From contig CASHTG010000021.1 in assembly GCA_949357655.1 (NCBI GenBank), positions 1,364,001-1,428,000 of the forward strand: a stretch of 64,000 nucleotides of DNA. The letters are read 5' to 3'. Numbering within the stretch: the first letter of the stretch is position 1; each line of letters begins with the position of its first letter. A program made the position numbers and the translations under genes. Positions 46,412 through 58,312 of the stretch are shown here, piece by piece. Origin of the DNA: Parascedosporium putredinis (taxonomy: Eukaryota > Ascomycota > Sordariomycetes > Microascales > Microascaceae). The notes beneath the pieces were generated by a model. The model worked only from the letters and a program-made list of their open reading frames with translations, searched no databases and was not told where the DNA came from.

Positions 46412-47410
46412 TTAGCCAAGGTCGGAAACATAGCCGCGAATACCTTCCTCCTCCTCCCTGGCCAACTTGATGCCGAAATGGTGTGCTAGTGCCGCAATCC
46501 GATCGCTCTCCGACTTGCATTCCTGTATGATGCCAGTCCTGCCCCCAAGGTTTTCCTTGATCGTGCTATTCACCAGCATTCTTTTACCGTAGAGCTCGTA
46601 CGTGTCGTCGCGGCCCTGCTTCAACCTACGCAAGAATTTGATAACTAGCACGTTGACCCTCTGGTGGCTCTGCGAGTTTTCGTTGATCCAAAAGTTGACC
46701 ACGCCCCAGTCCAAGTCGAGGAACTCTACTCCAGGGAAGGAGTAAAACGAGTTCCATTCGAGTTCCCGGCCGTTTCTGTACTGGTATATCCACAACTTGC
46801 TCTCTTCTGTGCGGTGGACTTGGAGAGGGATCCAATCCCGAATCAAGCGGATCTCCTGAGTGCCAAAGTTTTGGTGCACCAGCCCATCCACCAAAGGCAT
46901 CGGCATGGTTGCCCCATCGCCACCGAATGCTACATCTGCGTGATACTTGCTCCCATCCGGAAACGTAACGATGTTGACAATGTGATTCCTAGCCTCTAGT
47001 AAGCGTTGAAGGGGTGTTGTAGCGTCGAAGGGGAGCCGGCTACGTACCACCCGGGTAGTCCCCAGAGGCACGCCCTGGAGACGACCACGCGTTCTGACGC
47101 CTGCCGTGTACGCATCAAACCCGATCGCACGGAGAATGTGATTGTATAATATGGCTATTTCCATGCAGAACCCGCCACGACCCCGGCTGTCGGTCACAAT
47201 CTTGCGGAAGAGGTATTGGGGCTCGAGCGTAATGGTGTGTTCTTTGTTGTAGTGGATGGATAAGTTTTCGTACGGCAGCGTAGATAACGTGTGGACGTGT
47301 AAGACTTTCAGCAGCTCGAGTGTCGGCGCTGGATCTTCTCTGAATCTCTGAGGCAACTCAACATGGTGGAAGAACTGCTGAAGCTGTTCAGCGCTGTATG
47401 CAGATGCCAT
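46412..47410 (-). CDS. Arylamine N-acetyltransferase (NAT family), 332 aa
   Basis: The start is ATG at 47408-47410 (MASAYSAEQLQQFFHHVELP); in-frame upstream codons lack an ATG context. A single intact exon. The NAT triad is visible: Cys82 in GRGGFCMEI, His143 in RNHIVNIV, and Asp159 in YHADVAFGG. Early motifs PYENLSIHY and LEPQYLFRKIV also fit. NATs move an acyl group (acetyl or, in some plant-associated fungi, malonyl) from acyl-CoA to aromatic amines or hydrazines, detoxifying them, in the cytosol. The Ala after DV (DVAFGG instead of the common DVGFGG) and the Ile-Val context of the His motif are mild deviations. No frame break. Same strand as D-LDH and the SMP-C2 gene but widely spaced. 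Confidence 0.88.
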   Translation of the reverse strand: MASAYSAEQLQQFFHHVELPQRFREDPAPTLELLKVLHVHTLSTLPYENLSIHYNKEHTITLEPQYLFRKIVTDSRGRGGFCMEIAILYNHILRAIGFDAYTAGVRTRGRLQGVPLGTTRVVRSRLPFDATTPLQRLLEARNHIVNIVTFPDGSKYHADVAFGGDGATMPMPLVDGLVHQNFGTQEIRLIRDWIPLQVHRTEESKLWIYQYRNGRELEWNSFYSFPGVEFLDLDWGVVNFWINENSQSHQRVNVLVIKFLRRLKQGRDDTYELYGKRMLVNSTIKENLGGRTGIIQECKSESDRIAALAHHFGIKLAREEEEGIRGYVSDLG

Positions 47411-48075
47411 CGTCACAGCACTTAGTTGATCTGTCCGGCGATCCCGTGAATAACGAATAGAAGTTGGTTTTCTCCTTTTTCTTTTAATCAACTTAGAAAA
47501 GGAAATTGAGTAAGAGGGCGTTTGATGAGAATATCATTCAAATTGACCCGCGCACCTGGTCGTGGTTCCTCCCGCCCTTGCAGAACCCATGCAATGAGCG
47601 ATTTTTAGCTTGGGTGACGCTATCGGGGAGGATAACGATTTGATCTGTGACACATCGCAGGCTTCCGTTGGTAAGAGTCACACATTATATTTCACCAACC
47701 CTTGGATAAACCTGTAGAAAAGAGACGTGGAGACTTATGCTATGCAAGCTTGCGGTTTATCAGGATCAATGGTACCCTCTGCTGTGGCGCTTTACGTCGC
47801 GGCGTCGCTCGCTGCAAACTGAATTTCGGAGGCGAATATTCATGAGATGAATCGCCATGTCATCTTCGAGGATCGGATGGCTAGATACTCTGGAAAGAAG
47901 CAAAAGAATGAAATTGAAATAAAACGGCTTGTCATCCATGCGCTACTTATTCGTACTCCCTAATCTTCTTCATCATTACACTTCGCCTTTGACACGTCAA
48001 TTGATCTTGAGGCAAGATCTAACAAGACACCACATCCCTTACCCCAACCATCAATACGAGCGCGCGACTATCAAT
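47411..48075. other. Intergenic, NAT promoter
   Basis: 665 bp without a gene; contains the NAT 5' flank and the SMP-C2 3' flank. Confidence 0.5.
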
Positions 48076-49718
48076 CTAGGCCGCAGCCCTGGTTCCTCGA
48101 ACCCACACTCCGGCAAGGATCTGCGCACCGTTACCCACATCGAACTTCTTCTCCACGGCGAAATTAGCAGCCGCGAGTACCTCTTCGATGGACACCTCGA
48201 TCGCGCCTGTCTCGGCCTCCTTGTCCAAGAGGGCGATCCTCACAGGCGGGCCGGGCACCATACCCGCGGTGATGGGGAAGCTAAACGTCTGATCGAAGCT
48301 CGGGTTCTCGATATCCATGCCCGGAGCGTCGCTCTTGATCACCGTGCGGAAGTTACGGTCGCCCCACGACACTTTGACGCTGGGCTTAAGATCCTGCCGC
48401 CGGCCCGCGATGCCAAACGCCGACGCCACCATCACCGTCAGCAGTCCGTGCGTACCGGCCCCCTCTCCGAGAGGCTGGCCGCGTCGGGCGCGAACTGGAA
48501 GAACCGCCCGCTGATGCGAAGCGTGCGATCCGTGGGCTGGTCCTTGTGCAGGAGGCTCAGCTCCAGCTTCCGCCCGCAGCGAGCAGCTGCTTCACGGTGG
48601 TGGCGCCGACGCCCATGTCGTCGTCCGAGATGGTGTCGTCGTCCTGCACGTCCAGCTCGATGATCTGGTCCAGGTCGGACACGAGGAAGTCGTTGGTCTC
48701 GTTCCACTCCGGGTGGCGGTTGTTCTTGACCGTCTGCGTCTTCCACTCGTCCGCGGGGAGATCTTGACCTTGACGAAGCAGTCGGGCACGTCGTGCACGA
48801 GGCGCTTGAGCAGGTTCTTGACTTCTTCTCCTCGCCAAAGTTTTGCCCGGACTCGACGGTCAAGCGCAGGATCCCGATGGGGTGCTGGTAGGTCTTGAAA
48901 TAGTCGCTGTTGGGGTCGAGCTTGAACAGGAACCGGTTGGGCAGCACGGCCATGGATGAGATTACGCTGAGGACGACCTTGCGGATGGCCCGATCTACGA
49001 TGGCGAGGTCGCCAATGCCGCCGGCATCGGTGAAGTCGAGATGCAGAGTTGGCGGGCTGATGAAGGCAAATTGAGTCGCACCAATCTTGAAGAATAGTTA
49101 GAAGGCATGCTATGAGAAAGCCATGGAGAAAATAAACGAGCAGAAAAATAGCCCAAAAGCTTACCAGCGGGATGACATTAGTCAAAGGACAAAGGAGGAC
49201 AGATAGTCTGCCCTTTAGCTTGACGTGCTCGACCCCCTTGAGGTATCTGTGATTAGCATCGCACTCTCAAAAATCGACTGATACTCGGGTGTAGTTACAA
49301 TTTTGGGGATTTTGCTAGCCTTGAGCTCAATGTCGCAGACACCATCCCACGTGAGGTCCATGTCCAGCTTGATGCCTCATTCTCCGTCCTGTGGACGTCG
49401 ACATTGGCAAAAGTGAGGGGCATATGGCCCAGATCAATCTTTGTAAACTGGAGGGTATTGAGGGGAGCGGGCAGCATGGTGCCAAACATGGGCTCCGCGA
49501 TGTTCTTGATCATCTGGGCCCCGGCAACGCAAATGTTGGGCCATAACTGGGCGACTAACGCGTTGAGAAAGCCTGCATTTCACGCCCCCATAGCAGTCGT
49601 CGTTAATGACAGGGGTTCGGTCGATGCCACATTTGGGCGGGATGGGATGATGCGGATACTACTTGCCTGGAGACTCTGTGCCACCCAACGCCTGCAAAGA
49701 TTCAACGACAGCGGCCAT
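48076..49718 (-). CDS. SMP-C2 domain protein (tricalbin/E-Syt-like), without membrane anchor
   Basis: The start is ATG 49716-49718 (MAAVVESLQALGGTESPG). Intron 1 (49573-49666) has a GC donor (CAG|GCAAGT) and a TGCAG acceptor. The SMP lipid-transfer domain follows: FLNALVAQLWPNICVAGAQM, IAEPMFGTMLPAPLNTLQFT, GHMPLTFANVDVHRTENE, IKLDMDLTWDGVCDIELKAS, GRLSVLLCPLTNVIPL and FISPPTLHLDFTDAGGIGDL. Then come a first C2 domain (GILRLTVESGQNFG ... NRHPEWNETNDF ... LDVQDDDTISDDDMG) with acidic Ca2+-loop residues, and a second C2-like domain (LLTVMVASAFGIAGRRQDLK ... NPSFDQTFSFPI ... IALLDKEAETGAIE). In tricalbins such modules tether ER to plasma membrane and move lipids; here no N-terminal TM hairpin is visible. 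At least five one-base losses (49375-49376, 48820, 48755-48758, 48570-48571, 48469-48473) interrupt it. Confidence 0.8.
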
Positions 49719-50204
49719 TGCGACAGTGATTCAAGGACGACCTCGTGGGAGCTTGATTCTACTTCTTTTTTTTTTGCAAATAGAAAAATGTCTCTGATTT
49801 CAGACTTGCAGATATGATGGATCGTCACCAGGTTACCGTTTGGGGGAGGGAGGATCTCGTTTTAACTTGCGGCACGAAATCGATCGAGGAGACATTTTTA
49901 AAGTTGGGCCTCCTGTTTCCTGCGGGGTTTGAAGCCTGCCAAGAAAGTCAAGCTGAACGACGTCACGTAGCGGCAAGGGGGTAACCAGTGACTCCATGTA
50001 TGACAACCAGTGGGAAAAAGAACGACATCAATGGATCATATAATTCATCAATTTAACGTGCATAGCCCCGATTGGGCCTAGTACATACAGCATGCCGTGG
50101 TCGGCCAGACCGACGCACACGTCGTCGGGCGCGCGCTTTTCCCCCTCCTCGTCGTGCCCCGCGCCGCACCCGCACCCGCACCACACCCCAAACCCTCCTC
50201 TGGC
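49719..50204. other. Intergenic
   Basis: 486 bp between two minus-strand genes; the SMP-C2 promoter is expected here. No gene seen. Confidence 0.5.
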
Positions 50205-52179
50205 TCAAAATAGCCACGAGAGGAAAACCTTGTAGAACCACCCTCCGCGGTTGGGGCCCTTGAGCTCCCTCTCGGCCGCTTTGCGGGCGAGGAACTCTTG
50301 CTCCTCGCGATCAATGATATCCTTGCCCGTGTAGAAGTCGACCTCGTGAGGCTTGATGCCCCGCGTCTTCTTGATGAACTTGTGCCCGAAGAGGGAAATC
50401 AGGTACAGCGGGATACCAATGTAGGCGGTGATGAAGGTCTTGTACTTTTCGTTGCCAAAGTCGCCGCCGACGAAGACGTCGTAGTTCTTGGTGAGGGCGA
50501 CGATGATGCACATGACGAGCGCGCCGTAGGAGCCCTTGATGCCGAGGGGCGCGACGTAGGAAGGGCCGAGTCGGGGATTCCCTGGGCCTTGCGGGCGCGG
50601 CACCACGCGATGTGGGTGACGAGGATGGAGATCCAGGTCAGGAGACCGAAAATGGTGACGAGGTTGACAAAGTAGCCAAACACCTTGGTCGAGTCGTCGG
50701 ACACGTTCATGAAGGCCAGGAGCGCGAAGAGGGCCGAGAAGCCGAGGGCGTACACGGGCACACCGCGCTTGTTGGTGCGCTTGAAGATGGCAGGGGCCTG
50801 ACCGTCGGACGCCATGCCGTAGAGCGTGCGGCTGGCAATGTACAAGTCCGAGTTGGAGGCGGAGAAGACGAAGACGAGGATGCAGCCGTTGATGACGTGG
50901 CCCATGGCCTTGACGCCGGCGCGGTCGGCGGCGACGACGAAGGGGAGGCGGAGCCGCCCGTCTTGGCCTTGTTGGCGAAGACGAGCTCGTCGGCGTCGTA
51001 GGGGACGTTCATGCCGACGAAGAGGACGCTGAGGCAGTAGAAGAAGAGGATTCGGTAAAAGGTGAGCTTGATGGCGCGGGGCACCGTCTTGCGGGGTTCT
51101 GGGCTTCGGCGACAGTGACGCCGACGAGCTCGGTGCCGAGGTAGGCAAAGGTGGCGGTGACCATGCAGGACCAGAAGCCGAGGAACTTGCCGCTGGCGCC
51201 TTCGTTGATGTACGGCTTGAAGGCTCTGTACGCGTCAAACTTTTGTTAGCGGGTTGCTTCAGGATTTGGGGGTTTTCTTTTTTGTGGGCGAGGGGAAAGG
51301 GGTGTTAGTCAACGTACCCAGGTTCCTTCCAGTACCGGAATCCCTTTCGGTCATGGTCGGGGCCTCCGCCGAGAGCGAGGATAAAGGTGAAGAGGATGAG
51401 GCCGATGATGATGACGACCTTGAAGGAGGAGAGCCAGAATTCGAATTCGCCAAAGAAGCGGATACCAAAGTAGTTGATGAGGCAGATGACGACGAGGAAT
51501 ACGGCGATGAAGACGCCGGGGTTCACATCTTCGGGTTTGAGCCAGTACTGGATGACGAGAGCGGCGGCCGTGAGCTGGTTAGGGGTGACGATGATGTACT
51601 TGAACCAGTAGCTATAGGTCGCAGCAACGTACACCGTGTTAGTAAGGGGGCCAAACTTGTCTATGGGAATTTGGGGGCTCTTTGCACGGTCCGGGGATGT
51701 GGGGCCGGGGGTAGGGAAGAAGCAACCGCGTGGGGATAGAGAGGAGAGGAAGTGTTACACATACCACCAACCGAGAGCAAAACCGAGAGACGGGTCGCAG
51801 AAGCGCGAAGCATAACCAGTGAAACCAGCCGAGATGGGGAGCCACGCGGCCATCTCGCCGAGGGCAGCCATGACGAGGAAGACGACGAAACCGATAATGG
51901 TGTAGGAGATGAAGACGGAAGCGGGGCCGGCCTGGGCGAGGGCCTTGCCGGTGCCGATGATGAGACCGGTGCCGATGGCGCCGCCAATGGCAATCATGGT
52001 GATGTGACGCGACTGCAGGCCGCGGTGCAGCGAGGTCTCGGGGCTGGTCTCGAGACCGCGGATGTTGTGGAGGACCTCGCCATCGCGGGGACGGACTCGT
52101 GGGTGTCTTTGGCGTCGAGGCCCGAGTTGGTCTTTTCCTCGTCCGAGGAGCGGGACCGCTTTGCGAGTCCCTCGCTCAT
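50205..52179 (-). CDS. Amino-acid permease (YAT/AAP family), about 577 aa
   Basis: Exons are 51765-52179, 51318-51611 and 50205-51225. MSEGLAKRSRSSDEEK opens a hydrophilic cytoplasmic N-terminus; then LQSRHITMIAIGGAIGTGLI, the TM1 signature of the yeast amino-acid transporter family, GTGKALAQAGPASVFISYTI, FVVFLVMAALGEMAAWLPIS, LGTELVGVTVAEAQNPRKTV (conserved EAxNPRK) and VGMNVPYDADEL. Twelve hydrophobic segments in all, and a charged tail with EVDFYTGKDIIDREE, the membrane-proximal motif typical of this family. It is a proton symporter importing amino acids at the plasma membrane; specificity cannot be read. Frame losses at G or C runs 52087-52090, 51093-51096, 50943-50946 and 50559-50560; adding four bases yields 578 whole codons. 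Confidence 0.9.
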
Positions 52180-55100
52180 GTTGAAATTGGGGGAGGGGGC
52201 GCGAATCAACGGAAAGAAGAAAGAATAGAAACCTCTGTGTGGAATATCCTTCCTCTTTGCTTTGTACTCCTGTTTATTCCTTCTTCCTTATCGGAATGGG
52301 ATTACTCTCTCTCAAAAAGGAAAAAGAGAGAAGGACAAAAAAGGAACAAGAACTGCGGCACGACAAAAGTACGAGGAAAAGCCGCCCGATCTTGTACGCG
52401 ACGATCAGGGTCCAAGGGGGAAAAAGGAAAAACAAAAGTTGGCCAGGTAGGATGGAGAGGGGCCTGCGGGATCCAAATAAGAACCGAAAAGGTTACGGAC
52501 GGCAAGATCAATAAGAAAGGGGAATTAAGATGGGGAGGAAGGCTTCTGGAACGCGAGTCTGCAATGATACAACATGTCAAAGTGGCGGGTCGGGCGAGCT
52601 CATTTATCTCGGGCCCAGCACCGGCGATCGTCAGAGACACGCGCGACACCTACCACTTCCGGAAGGTGGCTGTGGGCTACGGGCGATAAGAGTGAGCAGT
52701 GAGAGTTGAGAAAAGAGTGGATGGGCGAGGCGTGAGAGGAGCCATGTTTCCCGCCTGACGAGTTGCATGCATTCTCCGGGGCGACACAAGGATGGCTGGA
52801 TCCTTGGGAACCCCAAAAGGGAGAGAGCAAAGAAAGCAAAATGTGTGTTTTATTGCGGGAAGCAGGAAGCAAGGGACGTTACGAGAGAGGGCAGTCAGCC
52901 CAAGGGCCGGGCTCCATGGTTGCTGTCGGAAGGGGGTCACCCAGTGAGACAAAAGTCAAGATCATAAGCAGCGAGCCTTGGGGTTGGTCGACTACACGAA
53001 CCTGCAAGCCAAGCAGGGCAAGGAACCAAGGGAACCAAGAAAAAAGAAACAAAAAAGAAAAAAGAAACCGGCGACAAGCTTTCGAAGAGCCGGAATGGGG
53101 GACGGGCTGGGGGTTACACTGCAGCTCCAAAAGATCCCTGGCAGTGGCGCGTGTGCAAGCCGGCGTATTACTCGGGGGCAAAGAGCCAGGCCACGCTTGG
53201 CGTTTTGGCATGACGATTGCAGCCAATCTAGCTTGGCCCTGGCCCCCCGCCAATCGTAATCACGACGATTATGGAGATTGAGCTCCGTTGTTCTGTGAAG
53301 GAGCTTCGACTCGTCCCATGAATAGCCTGAAAACGGCAGGTCTCTCCGCTACTATCGCTGATAACTGAACGAGAAGGAGCTTCGTCGACTCCTTCGTGCG
53401 CTCTTGGCGGAGTGTAAAAGCTACACGGATCCCACCCATTCTTCTGCTTCTTCTTCTTTCGAAGAATGGCAGGATCTAATAATTTCCAAAAAGTCGAACG
53501 AGCGGCCCAACCTATTCGGCAGAGAGAGAGAGAGGGAGAGAAAGCTCACTTGAGCCACCACGAAAGCGAGTCAGTCTTTTTGGGGGTCTCTCATTGGTCC
53601 TCCACCTTCCCACCCTCCACCCTCCCACCTTGTGCCAGATTGTCGCGCCATTCGACTGTTGCGCTAAAAACTTAATCAACCCTCGCACGAGCCACGGCGT
53701 TTCTAGGCCCCCGATGCCGACAACGCACGCTTAATGTCGGACGTGTCTTGGGTGCAGGAAACAAGGCAGACTGCCGGGCAATCTTCAAGTAGCTCCCGAC
53801 GGGTCGCCAGCCACAATCGGAAGAGGCTGGTGGGGGCGCGCCAGAACAGAAACATCCATAGGGCTTTTTTGCTTCCCTTTCTTTTCACCCTTATCTTGTC
53901 TTTCCTTTTTCATCATAGTATTCGATGCAGCAAGCCAGGCTCCGAGCTGGCAGAATGGCAGTCCGCCTAACCCTGGGTCAGCAAGTCCCCTCTCCGCCCT
54001 CCAAAAGCATCTCGTCAGGACTGGTCCATCCTGATTCGTCGAGCGGGTATTGAATGAGCCGAATAGAGTATCGGAGGCAGACTTGCAAATGAGGCAAACA
54101 AACTTGTTCTTTTTTCTGGTCGAAATGCCGGGTACGTATCTTTCGGCTCACCCTATTTCTTGTCTGTCCTTCCTCTCCTTCATTGGGCGGGTGGGGACAC
54201 CCTTTATGAGATCCTTCAGAGATCTGGACGCCTGGGGCCTTTGTCGGTTCCACCCGTTCCTTCGCCAAGTGTCGAATGAAGATAAGAGTGTGACAGTGAG
54301 GTGGGATTCAAAGCAAAAAGGGCAGGGGAGGAAGTGGAGTCGAGTCGGCCATCAAGGCGAATTGAACCCGATGATGGAAAAGAAGAGACGGAAATAATCC
54401 GAAAGAAAAAAGAGAGAGAACAAAAATTGAATCTTGAAGAGGAGCGGACGAAAAGCACGATCATCGCAGAACAGGACCGACCAGAACAGCGCAGAGGAAA
54501 AAGCCAAGTAGCCCGAATGGTGTGTGTGCTCAACGCCTCAAGCGCCAGGGAAAGGGGTGGCGGGGGCAAGAGAAGAGTGCCCTGGCCTGCCAAGCAACCA
54601 AGCTTGGCGAGCTGCGCGGGCGCGCGCCCTGATAACGTTGGTCGATCACCTCGAGATCTTTCAATGTGTTCTCTGCCTGGGCGTTCATCCATCCCCACAG
54701 GCTAGAGCCAATTCAGTCACACACCCGTGAGCGTTGACAAGGATCAATTTAATCCCATCTATCCACAGTTGATCCAAAGAAAGCAAGCCAGCACGAGCCA
54801 CGATAGCAGCACAGCGATGGAGCAGGGAAGTGGCAATCGCATCCTCTCCTACTAATCTCTCACTCTCTCTCCTTTCCCCTCTCATCTCGGTCAAGAGGAA
54901 GCAAAAGGAGTTTTTCAATCGAGTACGTCAACGATTGCTCTGAATTCCGCCTCGCGGAACCCTCAACCCGCGCGGCTCGACTGCGAATGACCCGCGGCTT
55001 TCCGCCTGGATGATCTTTTTCTTGAACTCCTCTAGCCCGGCAAAAAGAGAACAACGAAACTTGGCGAGCCCAGCAGATCCCATCGTCATGGCTGGCTAAA

Positions 55101-55692
55101 TAATGGTTATTCTACCCTGCTCGCTACGCCCCGAATTTCGTGGGGTTCGCGACCGGCCCAGCTTCGATTCGCCTTGATCCTGGCAGCCTGTGGCCGACGC
55201 CAGCAGAGCGTGTCTTGATGAGACCTCCGAGGAACAGCTTCCGCATCGTGGGAAGAAAGCCTCTCACGAACTTTGGGAAAACAATTTCAGTCCGAGGAGC
55301 GGATTATAAATATATATATATATATATATTTAAACACATATATTCGGCATGGCACTAACCCTAGCAGGCATAAAACGCTCTCCATCTTCACCGTTTGTTG
55401 GTGGCGTACACATCCCCTCAAATTGCGTAACCGTGGAGAAGCGAAAACGCGAGGAGCGCCGCCCCGAGTTGGGACCTGCATCGGCCACGATGAAATATTT
55501 TGTTGTCGCCCGCAGTCCAGTCTTACGTGCTTATGCTAGTAAAAAACGCAATTGCTTGCGATGCATTTGGTATATAGAACAGCCGTAGAGCAGGAATAAG
55601 GGATGTCGTTGAGGCTCTCACTCGCTGCGCTCGAGGCACGCATCATCTCAACAAAAACAGCGTCCCCGTCCCGTAAAGAGAGATTTAAAAAA
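52180..55692. other. 3.5-kb intergenic region (divergent promoters)
   Basis: Lies between the permease (-) and the FMO gene (+). Purine-rich stretches (52320-52450, 53030-53080, 54310-54430) and pyrimidine-rich stretches alternate, open frames are short and motif-free, and no gene is supported. A TA repeat is at 55312. Confidence 0.45.
55312..55329 (+). repeat. (TA)n microsatellite
   Basis: Nine TA units following TTATAAA. About 370 bp upstream of the FMO start; it could double as a TATA region. Confidence 0.75.
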
Positions 55693-57447
55693 ATGCCCAC
55701 CTCTATTCGACGCGTAGCCGTCATCGGCGCTGGACCCGCCGGAGCCATCGCCACCGACGCCCTCGTCAAGGAAGGCGTCTTTGACACCATCCGCGTCTTC
55801 GAGAGGCGCCACGGAGCTGGCGGAACATGGTGAGCTCGCAACAAAAACCACCACTTCTTCCGTTCCGTCGCTTCCCTCGGGCCCTTCCCCTTTGGTTGAC
55901 CGGCTCGTTTCTAGGCTCCACACACCGCATCTCCCCGCCGCCATCCCTTCGCTGGAAACCCTGGTCTCCGGAAAGGCGGACCGGGCCGTAGACATCCCCG
56001 AACGGTTGCCGGCCATCACGCCCCTATCCGAGGCCGTCAACAGCCACCAGCAGCGCTTCTCCGACACCGCCATCCACGAGAACCTCCACAGCAACATCAC
56101 GCCGGGCATCATGAGCTACACCCAGGAGCCTCTCCCCGACCGCCTCTCCCAGCGCGCGCTTGAAGAGTACGGCCCCACGTCCCCTACCGGCACCACACCG
56201 TCATCCGCGAGTGGGTCGAGGGCATCTTTTCCCGCGGCGGCCACGAGAAGCTTCTCGAGCTCGACACCACGGTCGAGCGCGCCGTCAAGAGAACCGGGAA
56301 TGGGTGTTGACGCTGCGAAAAGTCGTGCGCGGCCGCAACTACTGGTGGCAGGAGGTCTTTGACGCCCTCGTTGTCGCGTCGGGCCATTACAATGTCCCCT
56401 GGTTCCCGGATACACCTGGCTTGCTCGAGTTTGACAGGAAGTTCCCCGGGGCCATCCAGCATAGCAAGCAGTTTCGCGAGGCTTCTCCTTATAAAGGAAA
56501 GGTTCGTTGACAGTGGACGGCTTGCTATTCCCCCAGACACCGCATGGCTAACATGTTCATTCTGTATGCTAGCGCGTCGTCGTTATTGAGCATCGGTATC
56601 CTCTCACGAGATTATCCACGAGCTTTTGGATGCTGTCGAAGGGCCCGTGTACGCGTCCATCCGCGGCGAGCCGATCCCATCATTCGGCTGGGAACCGTTC
56701 AAGCACCCCAAAATACAAGTGAAACCCGGCGTCAGCCGCCTCGATGCGCAGAGCGGAACCGTCCATTTCACCGACGGGTCGAGCGTCGAACGAGTTGATC
56801 ACATCATTTTCGGGACCGGATACACCTTCAGCTTCCCTTTCTTGCCCGCGGTCCAGTCGCGAGTCCAGGATGCCTATCGCCGCCTTCCCGGTGTCTATCA
56901 GCACACGTGGAACATTGATGACCCTACACTCACATTTGTTGGCATGGTACGTTCATGTTTTCTTTTTATTCTTATTTCCCGCAGCTAGATGTATCTCAAG
57001 AGCTTCGTTCGCAGGCAGAAGAAATAGCAGGGCGGCGATTGACTCTAAAAAAACACCGGGTTGCTAACTGGCCGTGTGCACTGCAGCTTGGCGGAGGGTT
57101 TACCTTCCGCGCTTACGAGTGGCAGGCCGTCGCAGTCGCGCGCTTCTTGGCCGGGAGAGCCAACCCGCTGCCGTCCATTCCAGAGCAGCTCGAATGGGAA
57201 AGGAAACGAGTAGCGGAGAAGAAGGGCGGCAAGGATTACTACTCCATCGCGCCAGACTACGCCGACTTCTTCGAGTTCTTGAGAGGGATAGCCGGTCCCC
57301 CAGCCCCGGGAACCAGCGGTAGAGTGCTTCCCCGTTCGACCCCAGTGGCTCGAGGTATGGACTGGCATGGTGGCGACCAAGATCAATCGATGGAAGAGGA
57401 AAAGACAAGAGGCCGAAGCTGGAGCAGAAATCCGTGCGAAACTCTGA
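55693..57447 (+). CDS. Flavin-containing monooxygenase-like protein, 487 aa
   Basis: Start MPTSIRRVAVIGAGPAGAIA. Exons are 55693-55829, 55915-56501, 56573-56946 and 57087-57447; with five one-base restorations (56181-56184, 56296-56298, 56588, 57335-57336, 57340-57343) every exon phase fits and the stop is TGA 57445-57447. The FAD-binding GxGxxG is VIGAGPAGAIATDA, then VFERRHGAGGTW. HYNVPWFPDTPGL is the usual substrate-side turn. VVVIGASVSSHEI is the second dinucleotide (NADPH) site, and IIFGTGYTFSFPFLP is the GTGY motif. A strict FxGxxxHxxxW identity motif is absent. Class B-type monooxygenases oxygenate soft nucleophiles (N or S) using NADPH and O2. The C-terminal IAPDYADFFEFLR matches the fungal FMO subfamily. 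Cytosolic or ER; substrate unknown. Confidence 0.87.
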
Positions 57448-58312
57448 GCGGGGAGGTGCTGGGGGAGAAAAGGGAAAGAAAATGAAGTAGGGAGAAAACG
57501 ATCGAAAGCACGTGAAGCCCGTCCGTTGCTCTCAACGAACGACCCAACGTACTGGTTTTCCCTGAGCAGGGCAGTTAACATAAAAAAACAGCTATACAAA
57601 ATAGACAGGAGAAGTGGCCAAACGACAGCTTCACACCCCGTACATGTAGATGTTGAAACGAGAGCTCCGATTTAAACATGGCCTGGTGGCGCGGACACTT
57701 TACACCCTTTCCGGACTGGACTGAGGGGCAAAATAGTCCCCGGGCCGCTCGAAACGAACCCATTCGCTCTCCTTGCAGCTTAGCTCGCAGAGCGAAAACC
57801 GTCTCTCCCCCTTGTCTCCACATATCGATCTCGAGCTGGACCCAAAACGGCCTAGCGAGCATCACCACCCCGCAAAGTCCGGGAAACCGGTGCCGCTGTC
57901 ACCCCGACGGAGTCTGAGACTTGCGTGTGCGTGCGCACTCTCTTTGCAGCGTGCAGAGCTCGCTGCGCGTCCAACCTTGTTTTTCGATCAGCCCACTTGG
58001 CGGGTTTTCGACCCTAGCCTCGAAAACCCGCCAAGGAGGGAAACAAGAGGCTGATCTCCTTATTTTACTTCCTCGGCAAGACGGTCTCTTGCGACCAATT
58101 CCAATGCGCGCGAAAAATCCACATGTGGGCGGGGAAAGTATAAATCTCGACTCAACGCCTAGCACACCACCGCATAGCGCCGCCGGCGATAAAACCTGCC
58201 TGTGCTGTACACCATTCTCGAATAACTGTGACCTTCTGCTTTTCTTGATACCCCGGATCGCTCGAAAACGATACGACAACAAATAATACCAAAAACATAA
58301 TAATCTACAACA
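57448..58312. other. Intergenic, alcohol-oxidase promoter
   Basis: 865 bp, no gene. A repeated GGCGGGTTTTCGA / TCGAAAACCCGCC inverted pair lies at 58000-58032, and CCAAT (58095-58099) and TATAAA (58139-58144) boxes precede the next gene. Confidence 0.55.
58139..58144 (+). promoter_or_regulatory. TATA box of the long-chain alcohol oxidase gene
   Basis: TATAAA at about 170 bp upstream of the ATG, with CCAAT 40 bp further upstream; a good core-promoter arrangement. Confidence 0.5.
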
